NCBI GenBank assembly: GCA_040218795.1
Contig: JAVJQT010000002.1
Span: 124,001 to 188,000, forward strand
DNA from: CCMP332 sp040218795
GTDB taxonomy: Bacteria > Bacteroidota > Bacteroidia > Cytophagales > CCMP332
Length of the DNA stretch: 64,000 nt
Direction of reading: 5' to 3'
Shown: positions 49,850 through 58,752 of the stretch, one piece after another
Layout: the number at the start of each line of letters is the position of its first letter
Position numbering within the stretch: position 1 is the first letter of the stretch
Notes under the pieces: generated by a model
The model's database searches: none
Told to the model about the DNA's origin: nothing
The model's input: only the letters and a program-made list of their open reading frames with translations
Position numbers and translations under genes: made by a program

Positions 49850-51651
49850 TAATAAATGAATTCACCTTTCTTTATATAATCTTCAAGCCAGGTCCGTTTG
49901 ATCTCCCCTAACAAATATTTTTCGATCATCAAACCACTAATACCCGCCGCCGCTCGCCCTCCTTGTCCTGAATTTTCAACAAATACCGAAATGGCAATTT
50001 TCGGATTTTCCTTTGGGGCAAAACAGATAAAAACGGAGTGATCCTCACCATGAGGATTTTCTGCTGTTCCTGTTTTACCGCAAACATCGATTCCCGGTAC
50101 ATTGGCGCGCAATCCCGTGCCTTTTTTTACCACTTGCTCCATGGCGTCTATAACAATCGGAAAGTGCCCGGTATCAATACTTGTATAATTTCGAACTTTG
50201 TATGATTCAGGAATACTTTCTTTTCCATCGATATCCTTAATAAAATGTGGCGTCATATAATAACCTCTATTGGCCAGTATCGCGGCCAAATTCGCCATTT
50301 GAATCGGCACAATTGAAATTTCTCCTTGACCGATTGCCAGACTGTAAATCGTAGAAAACTTCCAACGGTTATCGCCATAAAGCTTGTCATAATAAGCGGG
50401 TTGTGGAATAAAACCTCCTTTTTCATTTGGAATGTCTATTCCAAGTGGAGTTCCAAAACCAAAACTTCTAATGTGTTTATTCCAGGTAGCCAATCCAATT
50501 TCTGAGTCCTTATAGGTATTCTCATCCAAATTCTGATTGATAATTCTTCTGAAAGTTTCTCTAAAATAGGGATTGCATGAATTTTTAATGGCCCCCTTTA
50601 AATCTTCAAAATAGTGGTCACCGTGGCAGGCAATAATATTTCTGTTACAGGTAATTCTGGTATAGGGGAAAATCACCTCTTCTTCAAGGGCAATTAAAGC
50701 CTGGGCCAGTTTAAAAATCGAGCCTGGAGGATAAGGAGACATTAAAGGTCGAATAAATAGAGGTTTTAAAGTGTCCTCCAATAAACTCTGATAGTTTTTT
50801 GGGAAATCTCTTCCGGTTAAAATATTCGGGTCATAGGATGGTGCTGAAATAAATGTGAGAATTTCACCTGTTTTTGGTTCAATTGCAACTACACTTCCTC
50901 TTTTCCCTTCCATCAACCATTCAGCGTATTGTTGTAATTCAAGGTCTATTGTGGTTTTGATATTTGATCCCGGCGATGAAAGCGTATCGTAAAGGCCTTG
51001 TTTAAATTTTCCTTTTACCAAACCCCGAACATTTACCATTTGGTAACTTATTCCTTTTACGCCTCTTAATTCCTGTTCATATTCGGATTCAAGGCCACTC
51101 TTTCCAATAAAATCACCCTGCTCATAGTGTTCTTTTTCATATTTTTCGAGTTGTGATTTGCTGATTTCACCAATATAACCCAAAGCTGATGCCATGCTTT
51201 TATGCGGATAAGATCGCACCGTCCTTGGGGATACATAAAAGCCATTAAATCCGACCAGATTATCTTCAATTTCGGCAAATTCTTCAAGTGGCAATTGCTT
51301 AATAAAAATCGAAGGCTTTACATAAGAGTATGATTTGGCGCTTTTTAGCTTCTCATCGTAGTTCTCCTCATCTATTTTAAATATTTCACAAAATTTATCT
51401 TTTTGATTCTCTTCGACTTCTTTGGGCACGACCATTACATCAAAAACCGGTTCATTTTCTACAAGGACATTGTTTTTTCGGTCGAGAACCAGACCACGGA
51501 ATGGATAATGCACTTTTCTCTGAATAATGTTGTGCTCGGCCGCTAATTTGTAATTGGAATCCAAAACCTGTAGTGCAAAAAGCCTTGAAATAAATACAAG
51601 GCCGATTATTACTATGATTCCGATAAAGACGTATTTTCTATTATCTCTCAT
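49849..51651 (-). CDS. mrdA: Penicillin-binding protein 2 (elongation transpeptidase)
   Basis: 600 residues: one N-terminal membrane helix (about 8-25), the pedestal dimerisation domain (ENEPVFDVMVVPKE onward) and a transpeptidase domain with SxxK in YPPGSIFKLAQ, SxN in IKNSCNPYF and KTG in VCGKTGTAENP. It cross-links peptidoglycan as the RodA partner. It lies between mreD and rodA with overlapping ends. Confidence 0.97.
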   Translation of the reverse strand: MRDNRKYVFIGIIVIIGLVFISRLFALQVLDSNYKLAAEHNIIQRKVHYPFRGLVLDRKNNVLVENEPVFDVMVVPKEVEENQKDKFCEIFKIDEENYDEKLKSAKSYSYVKPSIFIKQLPLEEFAEIEDNLVGFNGFYVSPRTVRSYPHKSMASALGYIGEISKSQLEKYEKEHYEQGDFIGKSGLESEYEQELRGVKGISYQMVNVRGLVKGKFKQGLYDTLSSPGSNIKTTIDLELQQYAEWLMEGKRGSVVAIEPKTGEILTFISAPSYDPNILTGRDFPKNYQSLLEDTLKPLFIRPLMSPYPPGSIFKLAQALIALEEEVIFPYTRITCNRNIIACHGDHYFEDLKGAIKNSCNPYFRETFRRIINQNLDENTYKDSEIGLATWNKHIRSFGFGTPLGIDIPNEKGGFIPQPAYYDKLYGDNRWKFSTIYSLAIGQGEISIVPIQMANLAAILANRGYYMTPHFIKDIDGKESIPESYKVRNYTSIDTGHFPIVIDAMEQVVKKGTGLRANVPGIDVCGKTGTAENPHGEDHSVFICFAPKENPKIAISVFVENSGQGGRAAAGISGLMIEKYLLGEIKRTWLEDYIKKGEFIY

Positions 51652-52163
51652 GTTTTAATCTTGCTGAAAAGGAGCAATTGAACTGTAATAATCATCACCA
51701 GCGAAAATATAGCGGAAACGGCTGCATAAAGCATGGCTTTAAATAACAATGAAAAACTAAAAGCATCGAGACTATACAAAATCAAATGATGACTGAAAAT
51801 CAAAATCGAAGCGTACATCAAATACCATCCCCAGCCCATTTGATTGACCGTAATTCTCATTCCAATTTCAAAGCCACTTTTAGGATTCAATAAGCTCAAC
51901 AAGCCCGGCCTTATAAACATTAGAAACACAGATGCAGCTGTATGAATTCCACCACTTTGATAAAAAATGTCTAAAATTAATCCAGTACCGAATGCGATAA
52001 TTAAACCGAGGATTCTATCAAAATCAAAAGGTAGCATTAAAAAAAAACCAACGTAAATAAAGCAAAAGCCATATTCAAGAAAGTTAAGCTGGCTGAATAC
52101 AAATAGTTGTAACAAGACAAAAACAAAAAATGCGCTTATATGATATATCAAATCTCTGCCCAT
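51648..52163 (-). CDS. mreD: Rod shape-determining protein MreD
   Basis: 171 residues, five or so hydrophobic segments and the local order mreC-mreD-mrdA support the call. Sequence landmarks such as LPFDFDRILGLIIAFGTGLILDIFYQSGGIH are typical of MreD, an inner-membrane elongasome subunit. It overlaps mrdA by 4 bp. Confidence 0.93.
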   Translation of the reverse strand: MGRDLIYHISAFFVFVLLQLFVFSQLNFLEYGFCFIYVGFFLMLPFDFDRILGLIIAFGTGLILDIFYQSGGIHTAASVFLMFIRPGLLSLLNPKSGFEIGMRITVNQMGWGWYLMYASILIFSHHLILYSLDAFSFSLLFKAMLYAAVSAIFSLVMIITVQLLLFSKIKT

Positions 52164-52164
52164 A

Positions 52165-52995
52165 CTATTCGTTTGATAATTCTTGTTCCAATTCTAATTT
52201 TTCCTCTCTCAATCTATTTCCAACCAAATACACATGTTTGATGGAATTAAAATTTGTGAAGAGTTTTACTCTGAGGTCGTAAAATGTTGCGTCTTCCGAA
52301 AGCTCCACACCGGAAATGACACCAATATCGACTTCAGGAGGGAAAACAGCATTAAAACCGGATGTTTTTACAGTATCTCCGGGATTAATTTTTAAATGTC
52401 TTGGCACATAAAGAAGCCTCGATTTCTCTGAACTTTCAGCATCCCACTTCAGGGTAGCCTGGATACCGCTTGGTGTTATTTTAGATGCTACATAATAGCC
52501 GGTGTGAAGTACCGATACAACAGTAGAATAATTAGAGGAGACCGATTCAACTTTGCCAATAATTCCCTTTGAGCCAATAACTGCCATATTGGGTTTAATT
52601 CCATGAATGGCTCCTTTATTTAGTGTGAGATAGTTGTTAAATCGATTGGTCGAATTGTTGATGACTTCGGCCGGAACATAGTAGTACTGCTGAAGTACAG
52701 AAGGGGGCCGGTCACCTCTGGGCGATTGATTTGGAGAGTTTGCTCTTTGCGCTAAAAGCTCTCTGAGTTTTGCATTTTCAACCTGAAGCTCTTTGTTATG
52801 TTCTTTTAAATTTAAGTATTCGCTTACATTGCTTGTACTTGATTTAATTCTGCCCGAAATCTCAATTCCTGCCTTTACAATTTTAGTTTGCTGATAAATG
52901 GTTCTGTTTTTAATCAGAACAAATGACAGGTATTCTAAAAAGAGAAAAAGAATAAATGCGCGATAGCGATATATTAAATGAAATAATCTTTCCAT
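52165..52995 (-). CDS. mreC: Rod shape-determining protein MreC
   Basis: 276 residues with an N-terminal membrane helix (about 13-29), a coiled coil (about 60-85, LNLKEHNKELQVENAKLRELLA) and the periplasmic double beta-barrel (GIIGKVESVSSNYSTVVSVLH; PGDTVKTSGFNAVFPPEVDIG). It links MreB inside to the PBP2-RodA pair outside. It starts 6 bp after mreB. Confidence 0.95.
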   Translation of the reverse strand: MERLFHLIYRYRAFILFLFLEYLSFVLIKNRTIYQQTKIVKAGIEISGRIKSSTSNVSEYLNLKEHNKELQVENAKLRELLAQRANSPNQSPRGDRPPSVLQQYYYVPAEVINNSTNRFNNYLTLNKGAIHGIKPNMAVIGSKGIIGKVESVSSNYSTVVSVLHTGYYVASKITPSGIQATLKWDAESSEKSRLLYVPRHLKINPGDTVKTSGFNAVFPPEVDIGVISGVELSEDATFYDLRVKLFTNFNSIKHVYLVGNRLREEKLELEQELSNE

Positions 52996-53001
52996 GAAAG
53001 A

Positions 53002-54027
53002 TTATTTCATTAAGACGGCTTTATATCGGTCAAGATCTTTAAGCGGAATTCCGGTTCCCCGAACCACTGCTCTCAGGGGATCCTCAGCCACATGAACCGG
53101 TAATTTGGTTTTCATGGAAAGCCTTTGATCCAGGCCTCTTAACAGGGCACCACCTCCCGTGAGATAAATTCCATTATCGTAAATATCTGCGGATAACTCC
53201 GGAGGACTTATTTCCAATGCTTTTAAAACCGATTCTTCAATTTTGGAAATTGACTTATCCAGTGCAAATGCGATTTCTGAGTAAGAGATTTTTATAACTT
53301 TTGGAATTCCGGTCATTAAATCCCTTCCCCTAATTTCATAGTCTGCAGGCGGCTCATCCAGCTCGGTCAAAGCCGAACCAACTTCAATTTTTACTTTTTC
53401 AGCAGTCCTTTCTCCGATTAGAAGATTATGCTGTCTTCTCATGTAATCCAGAATGTCCTTATTGAAAACATCTCCGGCTGTTCTTATGGATTGATCACAA
53501 ACTATTCCGGACAGTGCAATGACTGCTATTTCTGTTGTTCCACCACCAATATCTACCACCATGCTTCCCACCGGTTGTTCAATGTCAATGCCAATTCCAA
53601 GAGCTGCCGCAATAGGTTCCTGAATCATATATACTTCTTTGGCATTTGCGTGTTCTGCGGAGTCTCTTACCGCTCTTTTTTCTACTTCGGTGATTCCTGA
53701 AGGTATACATATCACCATTCTATGGCTTGGACGAAACAATTTCTTACCCTCATCTGTCATGCGGATCATTCCTCTAATCATTTGTTCTGCAGCGTTGAAA
53801 TCCGCAATCACACCATCTTTTAAAGGTCGAATTGTTTTAATATTCTCATGGGTTTTTTCATGCATCTGCATGGCTTCCCTTCCAATTGCAAGCACTTTGC
53901 CTGTTGCTTTGTCCAATGCAATAATGGAGGGTTCATCCACCACAATTTGGTCTTTGTGAATGATTAATGTATTTGCTGTTCCTAAATCGATAGCAATATC
54001 ACTTGTAAAGAAATCTAAAAATCCCAT
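53002..54027 (-). CDS. mreB: Rod shape-determining protein MreB
   Basis: 341 residues, an actin-fold ATPase: phosphate 1 DLGTANTLI, connect and phosphate 2 VVDIGGGTTEIAVI, adenosine motif GIYLTGGGALLRGLD. It forms membrane filaments that guide cell-wall synthesis. It heads the mreBCD-mrdA-rodA order, and a -7-like element lies before it (54072-54079), although read-through from purH is possible. Confidence 0.98.
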   Translation of the reverse strand: MGFLDFFTSDIAIDLGTANTLIIHKDQIVVDEPSIIALDKATGKVLAIGREAMQMHEKTHENIKTIRPLKDGVIADFNAAEQMIRGMIRMTDEGKKLFRPSHRMVICIPSGITEVEKRAVRDSAEHANAKEVYMIQEPIAAALGIGIDIEQPVGSMVVDIGGGTTEIAVIALSGIVCDQSIRTAGDVFNKDILDYMRRQHNLLIGERTAEKVKIEVGSALTELDEPPADYEIRGRDLMTGIPKVIKISYSEIAFALDKSISKIEESVLKALEISPPELSADIYDNGIYLTGGGALLRGLDQRLSMKTKLPVHVAEDPLRAVVRGTGIPLKDLDRYKAVLMK

Positions 54028-54071
54028 AGTGTCTCAGATACTAATTCGTACGCCTTCAAGTTTTCGAGTGG

Positions 54072-54079
54072 CAAAGATA
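54072..54079 (-). promoter_or_regulatory. Predicted -7 element of mreB (TATCTTTG)
   Basis: TATCTTTG on the minus strand fits TAnnTTTG and lies 45 bp before the mreB start, just before the purH stop. No clear TTTG at -33 was found, so the promoter may be weak or activator-dependent. Confidence 0.4.
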
Positions 54080-54085
54080 ATTTTT

Positions 54086-55609
54086 TTAATGTTTGAAATG
54101 TCTGATTCCTGTAAAAACCATAGATAAATCATTTTTATTACAATAATCGATAGAATCCTGGTCTTTTATAGAACCGCCGGGTTGAATAACAGATTTAATT
54201 CCAGCTTTATCAGCTATTTCTACACAATCTGGAAATGGAAAGAATGCATCGGATGCCATAACGGCGCCATTTAAATCCATTCCAAATCGTAAAGCTTTTT
54301 CTATCGCCTGATTTGCTGCATCTACCCTCGAGGTTTGTCCCACGCCTGATGCAAGCATTTGACCTTCTTTGGCCAATACTATCACATTTGATTTGGTGTG
54401 TTTGCAAATCTTGTTCGCAAAAATTAATGCATTGATTTCAGATTGATTGGGCTGCTTCTTCGTAACAACTTTTAAATCTTCTGCTTTTTCTATCGCAAGG
54501 TCCTTGTCCTGCAAAATAACACCATTCAAAATTGTTTTGAATTGTGGTTTTGAATCAATCTTTAATTTTTGCTTTAACAGTATTCGGTTCTTTTTTCCTT
54601 TTAGTATTGTCAGTGCTTCATCTGAAAAAGAAGGAGCGATTACAACTTCACAAAACAGTTTATGTATTTCCTCGGCCGCATCCTTATCGATTTCTCTGTT
54701 GGTGGCAAGAATCCCACCAAATGCAGATACAGAATCTGCTTCCAATGCCTTCAAATAGGCTGACTTAACCGTTTCTCCCAAAGCCAAGCCGCATGCATTC
54801 GTATGTTTTATAATGGCAAAGGCCGTTTTATCGAATTCCTGTATTAAAGCTACTGTTGCATCAATATCAACTAAATTATTATAAGATAATTCTTTGCCAT
54901 GTAGCTTTTCAAACATGTCATCCAATGGTCCGAAAAAGGTCGATGATTGATGCGGATTTTCACCGTAGCGCAAGCTTTTACCCGGTTTTATACTTTCTTT
55001 AAAAACACTTATTTCTGAATCCTTATTGAAGTGTTTGAAAATTGCCGAATCGTAATCTGAGCTTGTTTCAAATGCATGAGCAGCAAAATGCTTCCTTTCT
55101 TCAATACTGGTGCTGGCTTCTTTTCCTGAAAGCACTTTTTCCAAATCCTGATATTGATTTTTTGATGCTACGACTAAAACATCTTTGTAATTTTTAGCTG
55201 CAGCGCGTATCAGGGAAATACCACCAATGTCTATTTTTTCTATGATCTCTTTTTCATCCTGAGTATTGGCCACTGTTTCTTGAAATGGATAAAGATCAAC
55301 AATAACGAGATCGATGGAAGGGATCTCATAGTTTTCTGCCTCCTGTTTGTCCTGGGCAAGGTCTCTTCTGTAAAGAATTCCACCAAATATTTTAGGGTGC
55401 AGTGTTTTTACTCTACCACCGAAAATTGAAGGATATGATGTCAGATCTTCAACAGGAATTACTTTGGCGCCGCTTTCTTCCAAAAATTTCTGTGTGCCAC
55501 CCGTTGAATAAATGGTGATTTCTTTTTTGATTAATTCTTGAATAACTGATTCAAGACCGGTTTTGTGATATACTGATATTAAAGCGCTTTTAATTGTTTT
55601 GTCTTGCAT
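54086..55609 (-). CDS. purH: Bifunctional AICAR transformylase/IMP cyclohydrolase
   Basis: 507 residues. The MGS-like cyclohydrolase domain (1-195; SVYHKTGLESVIQELI, YSTGGTQKFLEE, DIGGISLIRAAAKNY) precedes the transformylase domain (about 200-507) with the catalytic KHTNACG segment and the closing GFAKM-like region FPDCVEIADKAGIKSVIQPGGSIKDQDSI. It performs the last two steps of IMP synthesis. PurN, which uses the same formyl donor, is 14 bp upstream. Confidence 0.97.
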   Translation of the reverse strand: MQDKTIKSALISVYHKTGLESVIQELIKKEITIYSTGGTQKFLEESGAKVIPVEDLTSYPSIFGGRVKTLHPKIFGGILYRRDLAQDKQEAENYEIPSIDLVIVDLYPFQETVANTQDEKEIIEKIDIGGISLIRAAAKNYKDVLVVASKNQYQDLEKVLSGKEASTSIEERKHFAAHAFETSSDYDSAIFKHFNKDSEISVFKESIKPGKSLRYGENPHQSSTFFGPLDDMFEKLHGKELSYNNLVDIDATVALIQEFDKTAFAIIKHTNACGLALGETVKSAYLKALEADSVSAFGGILATNREIDKDAAEEIHKLFCEVVIAPSFSDEALTILKGKKNRILLKQKLKIDSKPQFKTILNGVILQDKDLAIEKAEDLKVVTKKQPNQSEINALIFANKICKHTKSNVIVLAKEGQMLASGVGQTSRVDAANQAIEKALRFGMDLNGAVMASDAFFPFPDCVEIADKAGIKSVIQPGGSIKDQDSIDYCNKNDLSMVFTGIRHFKH

Positions 55610-55623
55610 GAATGCACTGAGTT

Positions 55624-56199
55624 TTAGCCAAAAATCAAATTTATTGTTTTTTCAATTACCGCCGGATAATGTTTGTATTCTTCAGCATGTATTTTTTCTT
55701 CCAATTCAGAAAGCCCGGTATTTTCATCAATCGGAAAACGCGATTGAAAAATCAATTTACCTTCATCGTAGTTCTCATTCACATAGTGAATACTTATACC
55801 GCTTTCCTTTTCATTTTGTTCCAAAACAGCTTTATGTACATTGGAACCGTACATGCCTTTGCCACCGAATTTTGGCAATAGTGCAGGATGAATGTTAATG
55901 ATTTTATTGGGGAATCTATTTATCAGAAATTCAGGAATAAGCAATAGAAAACCTGCCAGAACGATAAAATCGATTTTACTATTATCCAGTATGCTCAAAA
56001 GTTTATTGGGGTCTTTAAAATCTTCTTTCGATAAAAAGATGTTTGGAATCGAATGCTTTTGCGCTCTTTCTAAAACAGTTGCATCTTTCTTATTGCTAAG
56101 AACCAATGCAATGTTGATTTTTTCATTGGTCTTAAAATACTTTATGATGTTTTCGGCGTTTGTGCCCGAACCCGATGCGAAAATGGCAATGTTGATCAA
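55624..56199 (-). CDS. purN: Phosphoribosylglycinamide formyltransferase
   Basis: 191 residues with IFASGSGTNAENIIKYF (phosphate loop), NIHPALLPKFGGKGMYG with the catalytic histidine and the DEG site NYDEGKLIFQ. It formylates GAR in purine synthesis. It sits between the UbiA-type gene (9 bp upstream) and purH. Confidence 0.95.
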   Translation of the reverse strand: MINIAIFASGSGTNAENIIKYFKTNEKINIALVLSNKKDATVLERAQKHSIPNIFLSKEDFKDPNKLLSILDNSKIDFIVLAGFLLLIPEFLINRFPNKIINIHPALLPKFGGKGMYGSNVHKAVLEQNEKESGISIHYVNENYDEGKLIFQSRFPIDENTGLSELEEKIHAEEYKHYPAVIEKTINLIFG

Positions 56200-56208
56200 T
56201 TCCTTTTG

Positions 56209-57072
56209 TTAATTTACCCAAATCATACTGATAACTCCCGATAGTAATATCGCCTTGCAGAAGTTGCTGCAAAAATGAAATTTATCTTTTGTATCAGCCC
56301 AATAAATAAAGTATAATAAAATTAGTATTTCGGCGCTAAGAATAATTCCAATAATCCAAAAGCTCCACAGATCGATATAAAAATCAAAAACAAACAGTCC
56401 CGCCAAAAATAAAACGGCAATAACATAAATATATCTTTTAGCCCCTCTTTGTCCGTAAATTATTGGCAGGGTATGGCTTCCATAAACAGCATCGCCTTTA
56501 ACATCCTCCATATCTTTGACAATTTCTCTGATTAGAGAAACAAAAAATGCAAGACTCGCATAGAGCCCAACAGTTAAATAATTGCTTTTATAATACACCG
56601 AGATTATTAGAATGGTAAAAGCAGTGAGCAATGCAACTAAAAAATTACCCCAAAAAGCTACTTTTTTTAGATAGGCCGAATAAAACCAAAGCGATGCTAT
56701 CGAAAATAAATGAATTGCGAGAATTTTAAATGATACAAGAAATCCTAAAACCAGCGTAGAAGCATTTAAAAAAGAATACACCAAAAGCATTTCTCTTCTC
56801 TGGAGGATTTTACCCACGAGAATGCTTTTGGGTCTGTTGATAGCATCAATTTTTACATCGTGATAATCGTTGATCAGATAACCCGCAGCTGCAATTAGCA
56901 CTGTTGACAGGGTGACCAAAAACAATGAATAATCCTGACTAAGTCTTAAGTTTCGAAATTGCGAATCAATCAGAAAGATTGCGGTGAAATACTGGGTAAA
57001 AAAAATTATAATCAGATTATTGACCCGTATAAGCCGTAAAAACCCTTCTATAAATTTAATTGCTTTGCCCAC
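56209..57072 (-). CDS. UbiA-family prenyltransferase
   Basis: 287 residues, about nine hydrophobic helices. The two metal-binding motifs are NDYHDVKID (about 68-76) with the following RPKS, and DMEDVKGDAVYGSHTLP (about 180-196). Family members join prenyl chains to aromatic acceptors or glycerol phosphate, as in quinone, haem or lipid synthesis. Similar Bacteroidota genes are annotated as geranylgeranylglycerol-phosphate geranylgeranyltransferase-like; the acceptor is not certain. Confidence 0.88.
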   Translation of the reverse strand: MGKAIKFIEGFLRLIRVNNLIIIFFTQYFTAIFLIDSQFRNLRLSQDYSLFLVTLSTVLIAAAGYLINDYHDVKIDAINRPKSILVGKILQRREMLLVYSFLNASTLVLGFLVSFKILAIHLFSIASLWFYSAYLKKVAFWGNFLVALLTAFTILIISVYYKSNYLTVGLYASLAFFVSLIREIVKDMEDVKGDAVYGSHTLPIIYGQRGAKRYIYVIAVLFLAGLFVFDFYIDLWSFWIIGIILSAEILILLYFIYWADTKDKFHFCSNFCKAILLSGVISMIWVN

Positions 57073-57215
57073 AGTTTAAAGTTGAAAATTAAATCCGGGA
57101 ATAATTGCTTTCGCCGGCATTTTCTAATGTTAAGAAAAGATTAATTGTAGAAAGTTAATTGATCGCTTATTTGAAAGCTGATTAATATATCTCGCAATTC
57201 AATTTTAAAATTTTA

Positions 57216-57273
57216 TTAAGTGAATGTTAATCAAAAGACCTCAAATGTGTAATTATTAACATTTTCATAAATC
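57216..57273. promoter_or_regulatory. TTAA-type direct repeats upstream of the beta-helix lipoprotein gene
   Basis: TTAAGTGAATGTTAATC (57216-57232) holds TTAAGT and TTAATC at an 11-bp period, and TTAACATTTTCATAAATC (57256-57273) holds TTAACA with a degenerate partner. Both resemble the better sites at 31219 and 31591. The region is AT-rich, so some matches are expected by chance. Confidence 0.3.
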
Positions 57274-57339
57274 AATAGGTGATAGCAAATATTATGAAAG
57301 CAATCAGATTTGCAGCAGAAATAAAAATCTATAATTCAA

Positions 57340-58587
57340 ATGAAAAAGTTATCCTTATTATTAATTGGAACCTTAATCGGTTCTACTCTTTTGTTTACAG
57401 GTTGTGGTAGTGATGATGAGTCAACTCCAACAACTCCACCTGATACAGGTAATACCTTAGTAACTGAGAATATATCAGGAGATATTACATGGACTGCGGA
57501 CAATGTTTACGAATTAGGTGGTCGTATTACAGTTTTAGATGGTGCAACGTTAACCATTGAAGCTGGAACCATTATTAAAGGTCAGGCAGGAACTCAGGCA
57601 AATGCAACTGCCCTTTTAGTAGCCAGAGGTGGAACTTTAAATGCAAATGGCACAGCAGCAGCTCCTATAATTTTCACATCTGTAGCAGATGAAATTACTC
57701 CAGAAGATGTGTCAGCTGGAAATTTTGAATCTCCAAACCTAGATCCTGATATTAATGGATTATGGGGTGGAGTAATCATCTTAGGTAAGGCAGCTATTTC
57801 GGCCTCAGCAGCTGAGGTTCAGATTGAAGGCATTCCAACTTCGGATACCAATGGATTATATGGTGGTACGGAAGATGATGACAATAGCGGAACGATTAGA
57901 TATATATCTATACGTCATGGTGGTACAAACATCGGAGCAGGAAATGAAATTAATGGCTTGTCTTTAGGTGGAGTAGGAAGTGGAACTACAATAGAGAACG
58001 TAGAAATCGTAGCAAATCAAGATGATGGAATTGAGTGGTTCGGTGGAACTGTGAACGTAACTAATGCCTTGGTTTGGAATGTTGGTGATGATGGAATGGA
58101 TACTGATCAAGGCTGGTCAGGTACTTGTAGCAATTTCATGGTTATTACTGTAAGTGGACACAACTTTGAATTAGATGGTCCAGAAGGAGCATCTCTTGCA
58201 AGTGTTCAGCACACATTTGAAAATGGTACCGTGGTACATGCAGTTCAGGAAACAAATGATGGAGACATTGAAACTGTAAGATCTGCTGAAGACATTATCA
58301 ACACTGATGATAATTCAGGCGTTATTTTAAGAAACATATATATCACTGCATTTCTTGATGGTTCTGAAACTTCTATTCCAACCGGAAACCAGATTGATGA
58401 ATCAACTTTTGACAATGTAGATTTTGACGGAGTTGTACTTAATGTACCTGCAGCAAATCTTGCAGACTACATGGAAAATGGAATTGTTCCTTCTGGAATT
58501 TCTGCAGGAAGGTCTGGAACAAAAGCAGACGCAAGTGTATTTGGATGGACCTGGGCTGGAAAGTCAGGTGGTCTTTCCGGACTGTAG
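57340..58587 (+). CDS. Right-handed beta-helix lipoprotein
   Basis: 415 residues with a lipoprotein signal (GTLIGSTLLFTGC, cysteine near 22) and a Gly/Ser/Thr-rich beta-helix: VYELGGRITVLDGATLTIEAGTIIKG (about 58-83) and GSGTTIENVEIVANQDDGIEWFGGTVNVTNALVWNVGDDGMDTDQG are repetitive coils. No catalytic site can be read. It precedes a TonB-dependent receptor, a pairing common in Bacteroidota, and may be its surface partner that binds a ligand. An intrinsic terminator follows it, so the two genes may have separate transcripts. Confidence 0.85.
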   Translation: MKKLSLLLIGTLIGSTLLFTGCGSDDESTPTTPPDTGNTLVTENISGDITWTADNVYELGGRITVLDGATLTIEAGTIIKGQAGTQANATALLVARGGTLNANGTAAAPIIFTSVADEITPEDVSAGNFESPNLDPDINGLWGGVIILGKAAISASAAEVQIEGIPTSDTNGLYGGTEDDDNSGTIRYISIRHGGTNIGAGNEINGLSLGGVGSGTTIENVEIVANQDDGIEWFGGTVNVTNALVWNVGDDGMDTDQGWSGTCSNFMVITVSGHNFELDGPEGASLASVQHTFENGTVVHAVQETNDGDIETVRSAEDIINTDDNSGVILRNIYITAFLDGSETSIPTGNQIDESTFDNVDFDGVVLNVPAANLADYMENGIVPSGISAGRSGTKADASVFGWTWAGKSGGLSGL

Positions 58588-58610
58588 TTCATATTGATTA
58601 TTTAAGAAAA

Positions 58611-58636
58611 GCCCGGTCATAAGACTGGGCTTTTTT
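58611..58636 (+). terminator. Intrinsic terminator after the lipoprotein gene
   Basis: An 8-bp stem GCCCGGTC/GACTGGGC with an ATAA loop followed by six T. Confidence 0.85.
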
Positions 58637-58668
58637 ATTCCAATAAAAATAATAACACTGAGTTCATA

Positions 58669-58685
58669 TTAACTTAACATTAATA
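58669..58685. promoter_or_regulatory. TTAACT-N5-TTAATA repeat upstream of the TonB receptor gene
   Basis: TTAACTTAACATTAATA has TTAA units at an 11-bp period and lies 25 bp upstream of the -7 element at 58711. No TTTG is seen at -33, so a bound activator could replace it, as in Pho-type promoters. Confidence 0.4.
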
Positions 58686-58710
58686 TATAGTCTTTCATAT
58701 ACAAGCAAAG

Positions 58711-58718
58711 TATTTTTG
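58711..58718 (+). promoter_or_regulatory. Predicted -7 element of the TonB receptor gene (TATTTTTG)
   Basis: A match to TAnnTTTG placed 34 bp before the start codon. A -33 TTTG is absent. Confidence 0.45.
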
Positions 58719-58752
58719 CGCCAGCAAATAAAGACTTTGTCTTGATTTTATA

